Positions 33,091 through 44,758 are shown, counted from the first letter of the stretch. The stretch: DNA of 64,000 bases from Molossus alvarezi (GCA_037176705.1 CM073896.1:24440708-24504707), one strand, 5' to 3'. Numbers and translations: made by a program. Notes: generated by a model not told the origin, from the sequence alone.

Positions 33091-33945
33091 CTATTCTTCT
33101 TTATCTAAAATTTCCCTTACTTCTCCTTTGCTGTTTTTGCCATCAAACTGCTCCTTTGACCTTTGGTCAGAATTCATTCCTAAATAAGACTGACGGGTGG
33201 CAAACAGGTTTCACCTTGTGGACTAACACTATAGGGAACAGCTCACTGTTGGATTGTCATCCAATCTCTAGTCTGGAAGCATGCCATGGTCACTTAGGGC
33301 TGTCACAGACCTAGGTGGGCGGGCAAGTATGTCTTGCATTTGCTCCCTATGCTAGAATTATTTTATTTTATTTTATTTTATTTTATTTTATTTTATTTTT
33401 ACCCATTGGAATATAAACCCTCTTGGGATTCTCTTGCATTCCAAATGCTGGCTGGATAGAGGGATGGTGGTGGTCTCCTCCTGAATCTCATTCCTTCTTC
33501 TAGCCTAACTTGAATGTCACTATAGTAAAGGATGACCCTCTTGATACTTGGGGAGAGAACACTGATCTTGAGGAATCCCCGTCACAGCCAGAGTCTGGAC
33601 AAATGTCTAACCATCAGATCAGTATCTGGTGATGTCTGAACAGGGATCAAACTCCTTGGAGTCTCTTGCTAATAGTGAGAAGGACATGTCTAAGAGAACT
33701 GCTGACTAGGCCATCACCTTCACTTGGGGCAAAACCTGGGCTTACTTTGGAATTCTGATCCCAAATCCCTAGTGACATGAGAGAGGTTATTTCCTTGACT
33801 CTCCATTTTCTTTAAAATGGGAATGGAAATGTCAAACTTATCACAGGCACATTGGGAGTAAAGAAGGAGATGTTGTTAATGTGTAATTTGAAGGGGACAA
33901 TTATTATTGTTACTCTTGTCGTTGAAAATAACTTAATTTTAAAAA
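33091..33945. other. no gene; one simple repeat
   Basis: Unique sequence interrupted by a (TTTTA)n run at about 33359-33400. No exon recognised. Confidence 0.35.
33359..33400 (+). repeat. (TTTTA)n simple repeat
   Basis: About eight units of ATTTT in pure tandem. Confidence 0.95.
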
Positions 33946-34200
33946 TAATAATGAATCATGTTTCCTGTAAAAAGTTTCAACAATATAAATTAATAGGAAG
34001 AAGAAATCAACTCAAATCATGCTATCTAGAAATGATGAGGCATAACAATTTGATGAATATCCTTCTAGGAATATTTCTTTAGGATAAATCATAAGATACC
34101 AACAAGTTTGGCAATCTGTTTTTTCCCACCCAATAAAATGTTCAAGGGTAGTATTCCATGTCTATAAATTTAAATCTACATAGTATTTCTTTTTAAATTT
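33946..34200 (-). mobile_element. L1M 3' UTR fragment, antisense
   Basis: gatgaatatccttctaggaa, ttgatgaatatccttctagg, ttggcaatctgttttttccc and gggtagtattccatgtctat are worn antisense L1ME-like UTR. Boundaries uncertain. Confidence 0.5.
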
Positions 34201-34270
34201 TGATCATAAAAAATTTCAAATATAGACAAAAGCATTCAGAATATTGTATAAACCCCAAATACCTATTCTC

Positions 34271-34551
34271 TAATTCTGTCTTCTTTTTTTTTTTTTTATC
34301 CTCACCCGAGGATATTTTTCCATTTTTTGTACAGATAGAGTGGGAGGGAGAGAGAGGAAGGGAGAGAGAGAGAGAAACATCGACGTGAAGGGACACATCG
34401 AGTGGCTGCCACCCGCACGACCAACCAGGGCCGGGGACAAACTGCAACCAAAGTATGTGCCCTTAGCAGGAACTGAACCCGGGCCTCTCTGGACCGCAGG
34501 CCGACGCTCTAACCACTGAGCCAAACCAGCCAGGGCTAATTCTGTCTTCTT
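34271..34551 (-). mobile_element. VES-type SINE (young subfamily B) with TSD
   Basis: The 15-bp exact TSD taattctgtcttctt is at 34271-34285 and 34537-34551. ttatcctcacccgaggatat, tttgtacagatagagtggga, gtgaagggacacatcgagtg, and head gagccaaaccagccagggc. Low divergence. Confidence 0.96.
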
Positions 34552-34627
34552 TATACCTCCCTCCTACGCTCTCCCATTTCCCCTTATCACTGGGTCATTT
34601 AAAAACAAATTTCAGGTGTCATATCCA

Positions 34628-35075
34628 TATTAGTTTCCTGGGGTTGCCATAACAAATGATTGCAAATGAAGTGGCTTAACATAATAGACATTTATTTTCT
34701 CATATTTAGGAGACCAGGAGTCTGAAATCGACATGTGGACAGGCTGGCTCTTTCTGGAGGCTTTGCGGGAGAGTCCGTGCCTCTCCTCCCGCTTCTCGCG
34801 GTTGCTGGCACTCCTGGGGTCCTTGGCTTGACCCTGCATTGCTCCAGCCTCCGCCTGTGCCTCCACCCTGAGTGTCTGTGTGTCTCTCAGTGGCCTCCCT
34901 TTCTCTTATAAGGACACCAATCCTTGGATTTAAAACCCACCCTAAACTCAGGGAGATTTCATGTTGAGACTTCTAATTACATCTGCCAATACCCTATTTC
35001 CACATGAGGTCAGATCCTTAGGTTTAAGGTAGACAAGGATTTGAGGAGGACACTATTTCATCCACTCTAGTATCC
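34628..35075 (-). mobile_element. MLT1-type (ERVL-MaLR) LTR, antisense
   Basis: tagtttcctggggttgccat, gaagtggcttaacataatag, cttataaggacaccaatcct, tctaattacatctgccaata and cctatttccacatgaggtca follow the antisense MLT1 order. LTR only. Confidence 0.82.
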
Positions 35076-36064
35076 TTTTATCTGCTAAATATCTCAGAAC
35101 TCACGCTCTATTGTCTGGATATTACAGTTTTAAACATGTTCTTTACTAATGACAGGGCAGGTTATATCTTTTTTTTTTCTTTCTTTTTTTTTCTTTTCAC
35201 TTCGTGCGAGGTGGCTGGGGCACAGTGATTCCCACTTTCCAGTTCGCACACATCGCCACATCATCTTCTGGCAGAAGCGTACTCCTTACAGCCCCAAGCA
35301 GTGCCTGGGCATACACTCACCAACCCTGGATTTTGTCCATTTCTTCGATCTTTATCAACTTCCTAGGTGGAAAACAGTTTTCAGTGACATTTTAAAAATT
35401 ATAAGTGAGTAGGGGTGCTTTTTTTTTTTTTTTAAATCCTCACCTAAGGACACTTTTTAAAAAGAACAAACACGCAGCAGCTGTGGCACTGGGCGAGGTG
35501 CAGCTAGGAAGCTGGGGTGCCGAGGCGTAGGTGATTCCGATCCACTGTCTCCACGAGCACCACTCGTGTTGAGACGTTCAGGGGGAAAGCACTAGAGAAA
35601 TGCTATTAATCTTCTATATGTAGGGTATATACATTGCACTGTGGGATGCTTACAGTAGAAAATGAATGCCCTGCAGATCAAGGAAAGAACCTCTTTAAGT
35701 TTCTGTGGACAACTGTAACAGAATGTTCAATCTGGAGGAATTATTGCCCATTGGAGGTTCACTTCTTTAACCACAGGGCAATGCTTTTTCCAATTACATA
35801 TTTCACAGCTAGGTTGTATATTAGGCTTTTGTTCCTTTTGAAAAAAATAAAAGGAGGGGGAGACTATTCCAGGTATTCTCCTGCCCCAGCCACCATCAGT
35901 CAGACCTCTCAGGTAGCTAACAGAGCTACAGGGCACAGCCTGTGCTTCGGCTAAAGGTCAAAGGGCCTTGGGACTAGACTCATCACAAGGGATAGTTTCA
36001 GGCCTTAACAAGGTCATGCTTTGTTCTGTGTTTTACCTTCCTCCCATTAATTACTTAGATTTAA
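35076..36064. other. no gene; SINE tail remnant inside
   Basis: Unique sequence with poly-T patches (35168-35200, 35419-35434). The ORFs have no recognisable domain. Confidence 0.3.
35419..35457 (-). mobile_element. VES 3'-tail remnant (5' truncated)
   Basis: A poly-T run followed by aaatcctcacctaaggacac matches only the 3' end of a minus-strand VES. The rest is absent. Confidence 0.6.
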
Positions 36065-36600
36065 AAAGAAACAGTTTCTGTTTTTTAATTACCAACGTGA
36101 TGCATATTCATTTATAATATATAAATGGCAAGGCGCTCCATAGCACAGAATGTGGAAGGCCTCTCACATCACCACGAGATAGAAGAATTGTGAATACATT
36201 TCTCCAGGTTTTATATCTAGGTATACAACAATTACTATTACTATTTTTTACAAAACTGGGCTCCTGTTGCCCTGCAATTTGCTTTTTCTCACTCACCCGT
36301 ACACCTGGCACATTTTTAATCATGGAAGTCTGCAAAGATCAATTTCGGTTTAACAGCTGCCGCATATGGCACTGGAGGGATGTATCACCATTTATTTAGC
36401 CATTTCCCTATTGATTTGGGTTGTTGCTGAGTGTTTTACACGGTTCATGTAGAACTGCACATTTTTGAGGGTATATTTATAGGATACATTCTTACATGAC
36501 CAACTGCTGAATCAAAGAGCAATGCATATTTTACACATTCACAGACACTGTTTTCTCTACCTGAAGAAATGTTCCAGGTTCAACTCCCACTGACAATTGA
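36065..36600 (-). mobile_element. L1ME-like 3' UTR fragment, antisense
   Basis: attaccaacgtgatgcatat, caatttgctttttctcactc, tttatttagccatttcccta, gagggtatatttataggata and ccaactgctgaatcaaagag are worn antisense L1ME phrases. Confidence 0.65.
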
Positions 36601-36959
36601 TCAGAGTCCCTAATATCTTCATTTGTTCTTTGTTTGATTTTTAAAATTTTTTTTGTAATTTAGAAAATGTATTTGATACCTGAAACCAAGAGGTCACCAA
36701 AGACTTCTTCTTTGCTTCGAGAGACATGTTGCTTCTGTCGTTCTTCCTTGCCCAAGCATCAAAGCAGTCTAGTAGGATGCCCCACAAGACATTATCTCGG
36801 TGGTCTGTCTGACCACCTGGACGATTTGGGGACGTTACTATTACAGTCACTGATCAGTGTTCGATCCGAAGTCAACATCAGCAGCTTAAAAACAATCCTT
36901 AATTTTATACTCTTGTGCTTCTGTGATACCCAGATATTTAATAAGCTGTGTAATATGAC
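36601..36959. other. unclassified non-repeat island
   Basis: 36660-36880 has higher GC than its flanks and an open frame on each strand (102 codons plus, 69 codons minus). On the minus strand ggtttcag is followed by gtatca, a possible donor. No domain recognised and no acceptor is clear. Confidence 0.2.
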
Positions 36960-37165
36960 AACAAATATTTATTGAATGTCTACTATGTGTTGGTATTATG
37001 CATGATTTTGTCCTCACAGCAAACCTGAAATGTCAGTAATTATGCTATTCAGCTTACAGATGGTGAATCTAACACTCAGAGAGTAAGAGACTTTCTTACA
37101 AAACTTTGAAATGAAAAATTCAGGATTTATATCCATTGTCTAACCACAAGCCCATATTCTTTTCA
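36960..37165 (-). mobile_element. MIR-like SINE, antisense
   Basis: aatatttattgaatgtctac, tactatgtgttggtattatg, gcttacagatggtgaatcta and ctaaccacaagcccatattc follow the antisense MIR/MIR3 layout. Confidence 0.65.
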
Positions 37166-37273
37166 TGACCCTGTGGCATCTTTAGCTCAGGCTTTGATGA
37201 ATTGATTCATAATGAGCTGCTACGGTTCAGTGGTATGGGCTTTGAATATTTCACCAGCATTTTGAAGTTAAAC

Positions 37274-37360
37274 TCCTTCCTTCCTTCCTTCCTTCCTTCC
37301 TTCCTTCCTTCCTTCCTTCCTTCCTTCCTTCCTTCCTCCCTCTCTCCCTCCCTCCCTCTT
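37274..37360 (+). repeat. (CTTC)n with (CCCT)n microsatellite
   Basis: About 15 pure CTTC units followed by CT/CCCT variants. The repeated FLPS frame is an artefact. Confidence 0.96.
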
Positions 37361-37394
37361 TTATTCTTCCTTCCTTTCTTCACATCAAACGTAT

Positions 37395-37620
37395 ATTAAA
37401 TATATGCCATGTAGCAGATAAATGAAATGTGGTCCCTGCTCTGCAGGATCTCATGGTTAAGTAAGGGTGACATGTGTAACCCAAATGTTTACAGCAGTGA
37501 GATAACTATTATAACAAAGAATGTACTCAGGATGTCCTGGGAGCCCAGAGAAGGAGCATCTATTTCTGTCTCCCGTGGTTAGGGGACATTTTGCAAATTA
37601 GGTGACATCTGAATAAAGAC
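37395..37620 (+). mobile_element. L2 LINE fragment
   Basis: atatatgccatgtagcagat, tgctctgcaggatctcatgg, gtcctgggagcccagagaag and ttaggtgacatctgaataaa follow sense L2. Confidence 0.65.
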
Positions 37621-37789
37621 AAACCCTTCCTCTCCTACAAAATATAGCTGATGTCACCATCAAAAACTGGGCAGGATTGCACCAGGAGTTTGACTTTTGA
37701 GGGGAAAACTTAGTATTTCAAATTTAAAAAAAAGTGTATCCTTTTCATCTGATACTATAATTGTTTAAAAATGTAAGTAATTTGAAGTG

Positions 37790-38170
37790 ATGCAAACCAC
37801 CAGTAGGTTTGCTGATCTTTTAACAGCCAAACACATAAACATATACATGCTTAATTCTGTTCTAATACTCTTCTGTAATTTGTTTTTCACCTCAAAATAA
37901 ATAGAAGTTATATATATCAATATGTGCCTTACCTTGAATCTCTTAGATTGGTATATACTACTCAGGATATGGATTTATCAAAATTAATTTTTTCATTCCA
38001 GGGGACACTCTGGGGGTTGCCCTTTTTTTATATTATACATGACACCACAATGAATCTCTATGTGGATACTGCTGTGAAATCTTGTTCAACTTATTCAGAG
38101 GTTAAATTTCTGGAAGAGGAATTGCTGAGTCAAGTGTGGGGACACATATTGCTGGACTGTCCTAAAAAGG
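37790..38170 (-). mobile_element. L1ME-like 3' UTR fragment, antisense
   Basis: taatttgtttttcacctcaa, ttatacatgacaccacaatg, ctggaagaggaattgctgag and ttgctggactgtcctaaaaa follow the antisense L1ME UTR. The 83-codon ORF here is UTR. Confidence 0.6.
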
Positions 38171-38209
38171 ACTGAATTAATGACACAGTCGGTTGGTCAT
38201 GAAAGTTCC

Positions 38210-38415
38210 AGAACAGACTTTGGAATCAGAAAGAACCAAGAGGATCAGCCACCTTCTACCTCAGTTACTTACACCTGAGTCTCAGTTCCCTCATCCCTGG
38301 AAGCCATTAGTGACACTCATCCCAAAGGGTTACATAAATTAAGTGAGATAATCTTTATATATAAAGGGTCTAGTAGGATGCTCAGCACAAAACAAGCACT
38401 TACCATGTGATAGTT
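38210..38415 (+). mobile_element. MIR SINE
   Basis: gactttggaatcagaaagaa, tgagtctcagttccctcatc, cataaattaagtgagataat and ctcagcacaaaacaagcact follow sense MIR. Confidence 0.8.
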
Positions 38416-39714
38416 ACTGGGACTATAGAAAACTAAAGTTCTGGGAAAGCGAAAAGGATACTGTTCATCCTCATGATAACGAAGCTGTCTCAGGAGTCTG
38501 GTGTGATAAACTATCTAATGCTGTTTTCTACAGGGGATCTTAGCAACTGCCTTCCCACAGAGGGCTGAGGTCTGGCCATACATGCCTTTGTATCATATGT
38601 CCTTGCATGGAGGTCCCTGCCAAGTGTTTCCCTCCTTCTACCTAATTTATCAGATGTAATGTGTCCGGGACATTGCCCTGTGTGCTTAATGGCCAGTTTT
38701 AAGAATGTTTTTTCCTCGTATAATGTAAGGCCTGTAAGGCTGCGGGGATCTGCAGTGCGGAGCTGTTTCATGAAGTCCTAGATCACCTGCAGTGAGAGAA
38801 ATTGGCCCTGCATAGTCACACATGAAAACAGGGACATCTGCACAGCTTCCCCCAGTGCTTCATAACTGGCCTCTTCCTTTTCAGCCCACATCTGTTATAT
38901 GGCTCCCAAGGAGATGGCACACATTTTGCTTAAAGACAGGACAGGCTGCTTGGACTAACTTTTATTTGTCCTGACTGTCAGGCCCTGCCATCAAACAGAC
39001 TGGGAAAACGCACACATTTCTGAGCCGTAAGCAGGCATTTTGTATGCATCCCGCCAGGGAAACGATTCCCTCCCCTTAAAAATCTGTGTGCCTGTGCGCA
39101 TATAAATGTATTTGTTAATATACATGTGCACTTCTTTATCTAGGGAATGTTTTGAGATTTGCAGTGGGGAATGCTGAATTTATGCATTGTTATACGATTT
39201 AAAAAGGTGTGTGTGTGAACTGGTTTTCTTCAAGAGTGGCAGAATCTTGATCCTTGCTGAAGCTGGGTGATGGGTACAAGTAGGATCATTGTTAGACGAG
39301 TCTCTCCGCCAGAGAATGCTGAGAATTTTGCTTAATAACAATGACTTTTATAAATTGTATTTTTAGAGCCAAAATACAGCCCTTTTCAGTGTGCTCTGTC
39401 TACTGCAGAACGTATAAACTTCCACATTAGGCTGGAAAAGCTTAGTGTAAAAGCAGGTGACTGACAGCAGCCAGGGTTCTGCTGGCCTTCGACCGGTCAC
39501 ATGTTTCTGTGGCGTCACAATGGGACGGCGCTGTGGGAGGCGGTGCCATTTACTTGGAATTATAAGTGTTCAACATAAGATTTTTTAAATCCCATTCTGT
39601 GCTCTCATCTTTTGATTATTTGAGATTTTAGTTTAAATCTCATTTACCCCCCTTTGAAGGACTGTTTAACTTTTTAAGTGATACAAGACAGACCCAGAAC
39701 AGAAGTAGCATCAG
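38416..39714. other. no recognised feature
   Basis: About 1.3 kb without recognised repeats or exons. Low-repeat sequence, possibly conserved, not testable here. Confidence 0.3.
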
Positions 39715-39860
39715 ATCTGGTTGTGAATTCTCAGTTCTGTGTAACCCTGAGAAATATACTTAATTTCTCTGAAAATCCCCCCTTTTTTTTTCCATGTAGA
39801 AAACTGGTATAAAAATAATTCTGAGACGGCTGTGACGAAGAGAGAGTGGGTTAGAGCACG
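39715..39860 (+). mobile_element. MIR-like fragment
   Basis: gtgtaaccctgagaaatata, cttaatttctctgaaaatcc and catgtagaaaactggtataa resemble sense MIR. Strongly diverged. Confidence 0.45.
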
Positions 39861-40044
39861 CTTTGCAGACTGGGAAGCCCTGCTGTGCCGACAGACATTG
39901 GGATTGCAGCCTCACCTGGGACGGTAGACGATGCTTGGGAACCCAGAGCACAGAACACCCAGAATCGGATAACATCCTTCCCCTCTCTGCAACAGTGCTG
40001 AGGGAAGGGTTTAATGACCCCAATCCCAGGAAGGAGTGGGTTTC

Positions 40045-40190
40045 AAATGTTAACATGCCCTGGGAGCTTGTCAAGATTCAGACTCCGGGACAAATCCTGG
40101 GGATCCTGACTCGGGAGGTCTAGAGTGGAGGTAAGAATGTGCATGTTTATCAGCATCCTCGGTGACTCTAATGCAGGTGTCCCAAAGTTA
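40045..40190 (+). mobile_element. MER5A-type hAT MITE fragment
   Basis: tgggagcttgtcaagattca, ggggatcctgactcgggagg and agcatcctcggtgactctaa match the MER5A order. Both terminal ends are worn. Confidence 0.65.
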
Positions 40191-40796
40191 CAATTTGGAG
40201 CAGAAGGCTTCTAAGGTATAATGAGGTATCCTTCTGAAGGCTCTTTCTAGTTTAAAAGAAGACTCTGGAAGAAGGAAGTAGTTGAGCCAAAGGAATAAGT
40301 CACTGAGATGTAGGAAAGCTTTGAGTGGCAGCTCCCTGGAGTCGTTCAAACTATTCCCAGCGTGGGGGTGGAGGTGAGGAAGGTAGGAGGTGAGGTGGGG
40401 CTGAAGGTTCTAACCTCTAATCATGGGTTCAGTTCCCCTGGCAGCCAGCCCCCTATACCTGGGGGCTTTCCCAAAGTCTTCTCAAACATAAACATAATTC
40501 CTCTTCTGAATCTTCTGTGGGCTGTCTCAATCCTCAGGAGGTTTGGCATGAACGATGTTCTAATTATACACTGTTCCCTGCCTAGAAGGAATGTTACCCC
40601 AAAACTGCCTCCTGCTCTGGAACCAGAGGTGAGCAAATTAGAATGTAATGTTAAGTTTCCCCTTTTCTTCCATAAATTCAGGGCCGGGAGGTAGAGCTGA
40701 AAGTGGAGAGAGAGATACATCTGGGAAAAAACATCTTGCCCGACTACACTATTTCCCGTAATGCTAGTTGGAAGCAGACTACTGAGCTGTTCATTT
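40191..40796. other. no recognised feature
   Basis: Unique or unidentified old sequence. A 151-codon minus-strand ORF (40421-40876) runs on into the Tigger copy and has no domain. Confidence 0.3.
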
Positions 40797-40982
40797 ACAT
40801 GCAGGCACACCTTGGAGATATTGCAGCTTCGCTTCCAGACCGCTGCAGTCAAGGGGGAGGGGGGCTCGTCTCGCAATAAAGGGAGTCATAATATTTTTGC
40901 TGGTGCAGGGTCTTGCTTTTATTTGGAAAAAAATCTGTATAGTGCAGTAAAGTGAAGTGCAACAAAACGAGGCATGCCTGTA
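40797..40982 (+). mobile_element. Tigger1-type mini element (TcMar-Tigger MITE)
   Basis: Left end: gcaggcacaccttggagata, then ttccagaccgctgcagtcaa. Right end: taaagtgaagtgcaacaaaa, then cgaggcatgcctgta. The termini are inverted repeats and sit at TA dinucleotides (40797 and 40981). The transposase interior is deleted. Confidence 0.82.
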
Positions 40983-41122
40983 CTTGATGTTGGTGATCTC
41001 TTCTCCAAGTGTTTGAAAGAACAGCACAAGAATCATGTGTCTGTCTCTTTATTGCCGTTTCAATCAGGTTGTCATCAGTAGATAAAATTCACCCCAGATG
41101 GCTCAGATTAAAGAAGCCTAAT

Positions 41123-41168
41123 GGGAAGGTTACATTCAGTTGTGTGGGAAGGTTACATTCAGTTGTGT
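41123..41168 (+). repeat. 23-bp perfect tandem duplication
   Basis: Two identical units that begin gggaaggttacattcag and end ttgtgt, at 41123-41145 and 41146-41168. No other repeat context. Confidence 0.97.
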
Positions 41169-41304
41169 GGGCAGGTTTAGAAAAGTGGAGGCACCAGGCA
41201 CTAGCAACAATAAGAAGTTGTTGTCACTCAAAGGACCAAGGGAAGGAACTAGCCTGTGGTGGTCTAGTAACAATGAGAGCCCTGGGAGAGGTTGCCTGGC
41301 TAAA

Positions 41305-41619
41305 ACTGTGGTGGGGGAGCCCTGGCCAGTTTGGCTCAGCGGTTGGAGCGTCGGCCCGCAGACCAAAGAGTCCCAGGTTCGGTTCCCGCTAAGGGCACGT
41401 ATTGTGGTTGCAGTTTGTCCCAGCCCCGCTTGGGGTCATGTGGGTGGCAACCACTTGATGTATCTCTCTCTTGATGTATCTCTCTCACATTGATGATTCT
41501 CTCTCTCTTCCCCCCTTTCTCCCTCTCAATCTATCGGAAGATAAGTGCAAAAATGTCCTTGGGTGAGGATAAAAAAATAACATATAAAAAAATAAAATAA
41601 AACTGACTGTGGTGGAGGA
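41305..41619 (+). mobile_element. VES-type SINE (young subfamily A) with TSD
   Basis: The TSD actgtggtgggggga-like sequence (one mismatch) is at 41305-41318 and 41606-41619. Head gccctggccagtttggctca, ggttcggttcccgctaaggg, a small internal duplication of cttgatgtatctctct (about 41453-41484), tatcggaagataagtgc and ttgggtgaggataaaaaa. Confidence 0.94.
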
Positions 41620-43814
41620 GAACACAGAGACTGAAGCTCTTAAGAAGCAGGAAGAGAGACCTCCACCTCCCTTTCTGTTGTCTCCCATGGTCTGTATCCA
41701 ACTAGAAGCCAGTTGGCAAGAAAGCCCAGATGATGAGGTCAGCAAGGTTCAACCTCCAACTTCTTGGGATACAGAACAAAAAATGTAGAGAATCGACTGG
41801 GGATAGGGAAAGAGGATGAAGGATATTTAGTAGTATTGTTCTTTAGTATCATGTAGGCAATACCCTTTTACAATGCAACATTGGGTTATTGATTCTTTAG
41901 GTTAAAGTATTTTGAACTATAAGACTATGGTAATTGACCTGAGAAATATTAGTTGGTCAAATCTTTTCACATGAAAAAATTGGAGTTATGAAAATTCTAA
42001 CTGCCATGAAAACGTTTTCTTTGTGACTTTGTGCTCTATGTCATCAGAAGAAAACAATTTGGTAACGTATTTCTCAGAAAAATGCATTAGTGGTATCATA
42101 GCATTTAACATATGTTATTGTCCATTGTCTACATGTGAATGAAGCTTTTACAAAGTGGGCGTTTCAATGTAAGCCTCAGACACCAGAGATTTCTTGGCGT
42201 TGTGATTTTTGTGTGACTTCTTTGACGGAAGTATGTTTTTTATCACTGCACTTTCTGCTTTTATTAAAAATATTACTAAATGTGTAAACTCGCATGAATA
42301 TACTGTAAATCGAGGGTGAGGCATGGGATGAGCAATAGGTGAGTATCAAAGTCCAGGGTCCGTCACAATGACAGTGGTCGTGGCTAGAGAAAAAGTGAAA
42401 ATACAAACATGCTGCTTCTCGGTATATATTCTGTACCCTAAACTGTGATATCATAGCGTTTAACATGTTATTGTCCATTGTCTACAGCAGAAATGGAGTT
42501 TGGGATTACCAGATGAGTGTAAATGGATTACCTGTTAATGACTACATTGCAATATTGCCACTTGTCCCAGTCGGACGATCAGGATTTGAAGGAAGGGGAA
42601 ACCGCAAGAGTCTGCCAAGAATTGTGGCTGTGCCTGTGGCGCGGTGGGGGTGATGGCAAGAGCGGAGCGATGAGGAGATGCTGGACAGGGTGGTAGTGGC
42701 TGGTGGGTGATGTTGATAATGGTGCTGAAGAAAATGAGAAGGTGGATTTGGGGATGATGATGGCAGTGGTGGTGGAGTTGGCAACACAGGTGGTTGAACT
42801 AGTATCGTTAGGGGAGAGTATCATTGATGTTGTCTGTGGTTGTGGAAGTAGTAATGGAAGTTGTAGAGGCAAAGAGAGTGAGTTGGGAGTGAGCCAGTTT
42901 TGGAAGTGAGATGTTAAGGGGGATGGGGGAAGCGTTAGTAACGATATGGATAATTTCAAAAGTGATTGTAGGGCTCACAGGTCATGAATCTTTATGAAGT
43001 GAAGCGATACCACGTGACCTTTAATTTTTTTTTTAATGTGTCTTTGGTTGGAAACAAATAACAAAGCCCAGTAAATTTACTTGCAGAGACATTTGTCAAA
43101 CTAAGCATTCACTTTGAAGATGCTCTTTAAGCTTTTCTTTAATTACAGATATTAGCATCATGCTGTGCCCAAAGCACCACTCCTGTCAATTCCAACTCAG
43201 TGCACAAGTTCTTCTAATAAATACTGCTCAACCCCAATCATTGGAAACTTTTTGAGTAAACTTGGCTTCGCCTACTCAATGCAGTGCACTTGAAAGTTGA
43301 TTTTTATCTTGGAAGAGATACTACTTAGTCAGAGATTATTTTTTATCTCTGTTTGCAAAACAGTTGGAAGTGTAGCTACTGAGATTTGATATTTGTCTTT
43401 CTGCACTTGACTGCCAAGCAAAATCGTTTCATTTGTAATCAACAGAATGTACTTTCATAAATTAGCATAAACATATACCATTGAAAGACTGAATCTATAA
43501 GCTTGACCTTCTAGTAGATATATGATTTTTTTTTTTATAAACAAAAATTTCTTTGTCTTTCTGACTATATATTTGAAATTAAACAAAAATGCTCAGAGGG
43601 ACTTTTTTTTTTTCCTTATTGCTTAGGTGAGCCTCCTTCCTTCTCCTTGGCAACAGGTGACATTCTTTCAGCTATGAGACCACATTTGATTCTATAGACT
43701 AGCATGAATCCTGCTTAACAAATTTGTGCTGCTCCAACAGTTGAAATATATTTTTCTATTGGATATAGTTAATAACGTCAGGTACAGACAATGACACATT
43801 TAATTACCATGGTT
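41620..43814. other. repeat-poor block with local duplications
   Basis: No TE recognised. It contains a 40/38-bp direct repeat (42094 and 42449) and a GGT/GAT-rich low-complexity stretch (about 42630-42870). That stretch produces a 126-codon serine/proline-rich minus-strand frame with no sign of being a real gene. Confidence 0.4.
42094..42486 (+). repeat. direct repeat pair, 40 and 38 bp, 315-bp spacer
   Basis: 42094-42133 and 42449-42486 share tatcatagc, tttaaca and tgttattgtccattgtctac with one substitution and one 2-bp indel. The flanks do not match, so it is a small isolated duplication rather than a tandem segment. Confidence 0.85.
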
Positions 43815-44010
43815 TAGACGTACTGGGTATTTGCTATGCAGCCAGCACTTTCCATGGACTGTCTCATGGTATGTTCTCATTCTCTTTTCATCTTACAGGT
43901 AAGTGCAGTGCGGCTGAAGGTGTCACACTGGTACATGGATTAGCCAGGATTTGGACTCAGCTGCCTGCTGAAACCCACACTCTTAGCCACTGTGATGCGC
44001 TTCCAATCAG
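43815..44010 (-). mobile_element. MIR SINE, antisense
   Basis: ttttcatcttacaggtaagt, ctgaaggtgtcacactggta, attagccaggatttggactc and cacactcttagccactgtga follow antisense MIR. Confidence 0.8.
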
Positions 44011-44059
44011 ATTTCTGACAGGGCAGAATTGATCTCTATGGTCAAGTTTCAATCAGTCT

Positions 44060-44389
44060 CCCTTTCTCTGATCTCCACCAGGCCGAGCCATTCTCCGTTC
44101 TTTAGCCTTAATGCTTTTTGTAGAGTACCACTTTAACCATGGTTCTTGCCAGCTCAAAAGCCTTCTTTAGCTAATCTTCACCCATAGGGTAAAGCAAAAG
44201 TTCTTACGTGGATTTTCAAGGTCCTTTTCCATCTGGTCCCAACCTGGCCTTCTAACTATATCTTCCATCATTTCCCTTTAAGTAGCCCATGTGCTAGTTG
44301 AACAGAAGTACTTGCTCCTTTTTTCCTTGCCTTCATGCCTTTGCTCACGCCTCGAATTGCTTGTCAGTTACTTAAATATCTATTACATA
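44060..44389 (+). mobile_element. L2 LINE fragment
   Basis: cacccatagggtaaagcaaa, gattttcaaggtccttttcc, atctggtcccaacctggcct and cttcatgcctttgctcacgc follow sense L2. It is followed directly by an MLT1 LTR. Confidence 0.72.
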
Positions 44390-44758
44390 TGCTATGGACT
44401 GAATTGTGGCCCCTGCCCCCGATCCCTGCTGAAGCCCTAACCTGCAATGTGACTGTATTCGGAGATAAAATCTTTAAAGAGATAATTAAGTTTCAATGAG
44501 GTTCTAAAGGTGAGCACTAACCTGATAGGGCTGGTGCCCTTATAAGAATAGGGAGAGAGCTCTCCTTCTCCTCTGACGTGAGGACCAAGCATGAAGATGG
44601 CTGTCTGCAAGCCAGGCAAAGAACTCTCCCCAAATCTGGCCCTGCTGGCACCCTGATTTGGGGTTTCTAGCCTCCAGAACTGTGAGAAAATCCATTTTCG
44701 GCATTCAAGTCACCCAGTCTGTGGTACTTTGTTCTGGTAACCTGAGTAGGCTAAGACA
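44390..44758 (+). mobile_element. MLT1/MST-type (ERVL-MaLR) LTR, full length
   Basis: Starts TGCTATGGACTGAATTGTGG and ends GGCTAAGACA. Between are gctgaagccctaacctgcaa, gcccttataagaatagggag, tctgcaagccaggcaaagaa and cctccagaactgtgagaaaa. LTR only, no viral genes. Confidence 0.93.

Noticed and set aside
37274..37360. CRISPR-like or satellite array
   Set aside because: It is a simple (CTTC)n microsatellite without spacers.
40421..40876. 151-codon minus-strand ORF
   Set aside because: It extends into the mini Tigger element and shows no domain.
42542..42959. Serine/proline-rich minus-strand ORFs (81 and 126 codons)
   Set aside because: Produced by a GGT/GAT-rich low-complexity stretch. No coding signature.
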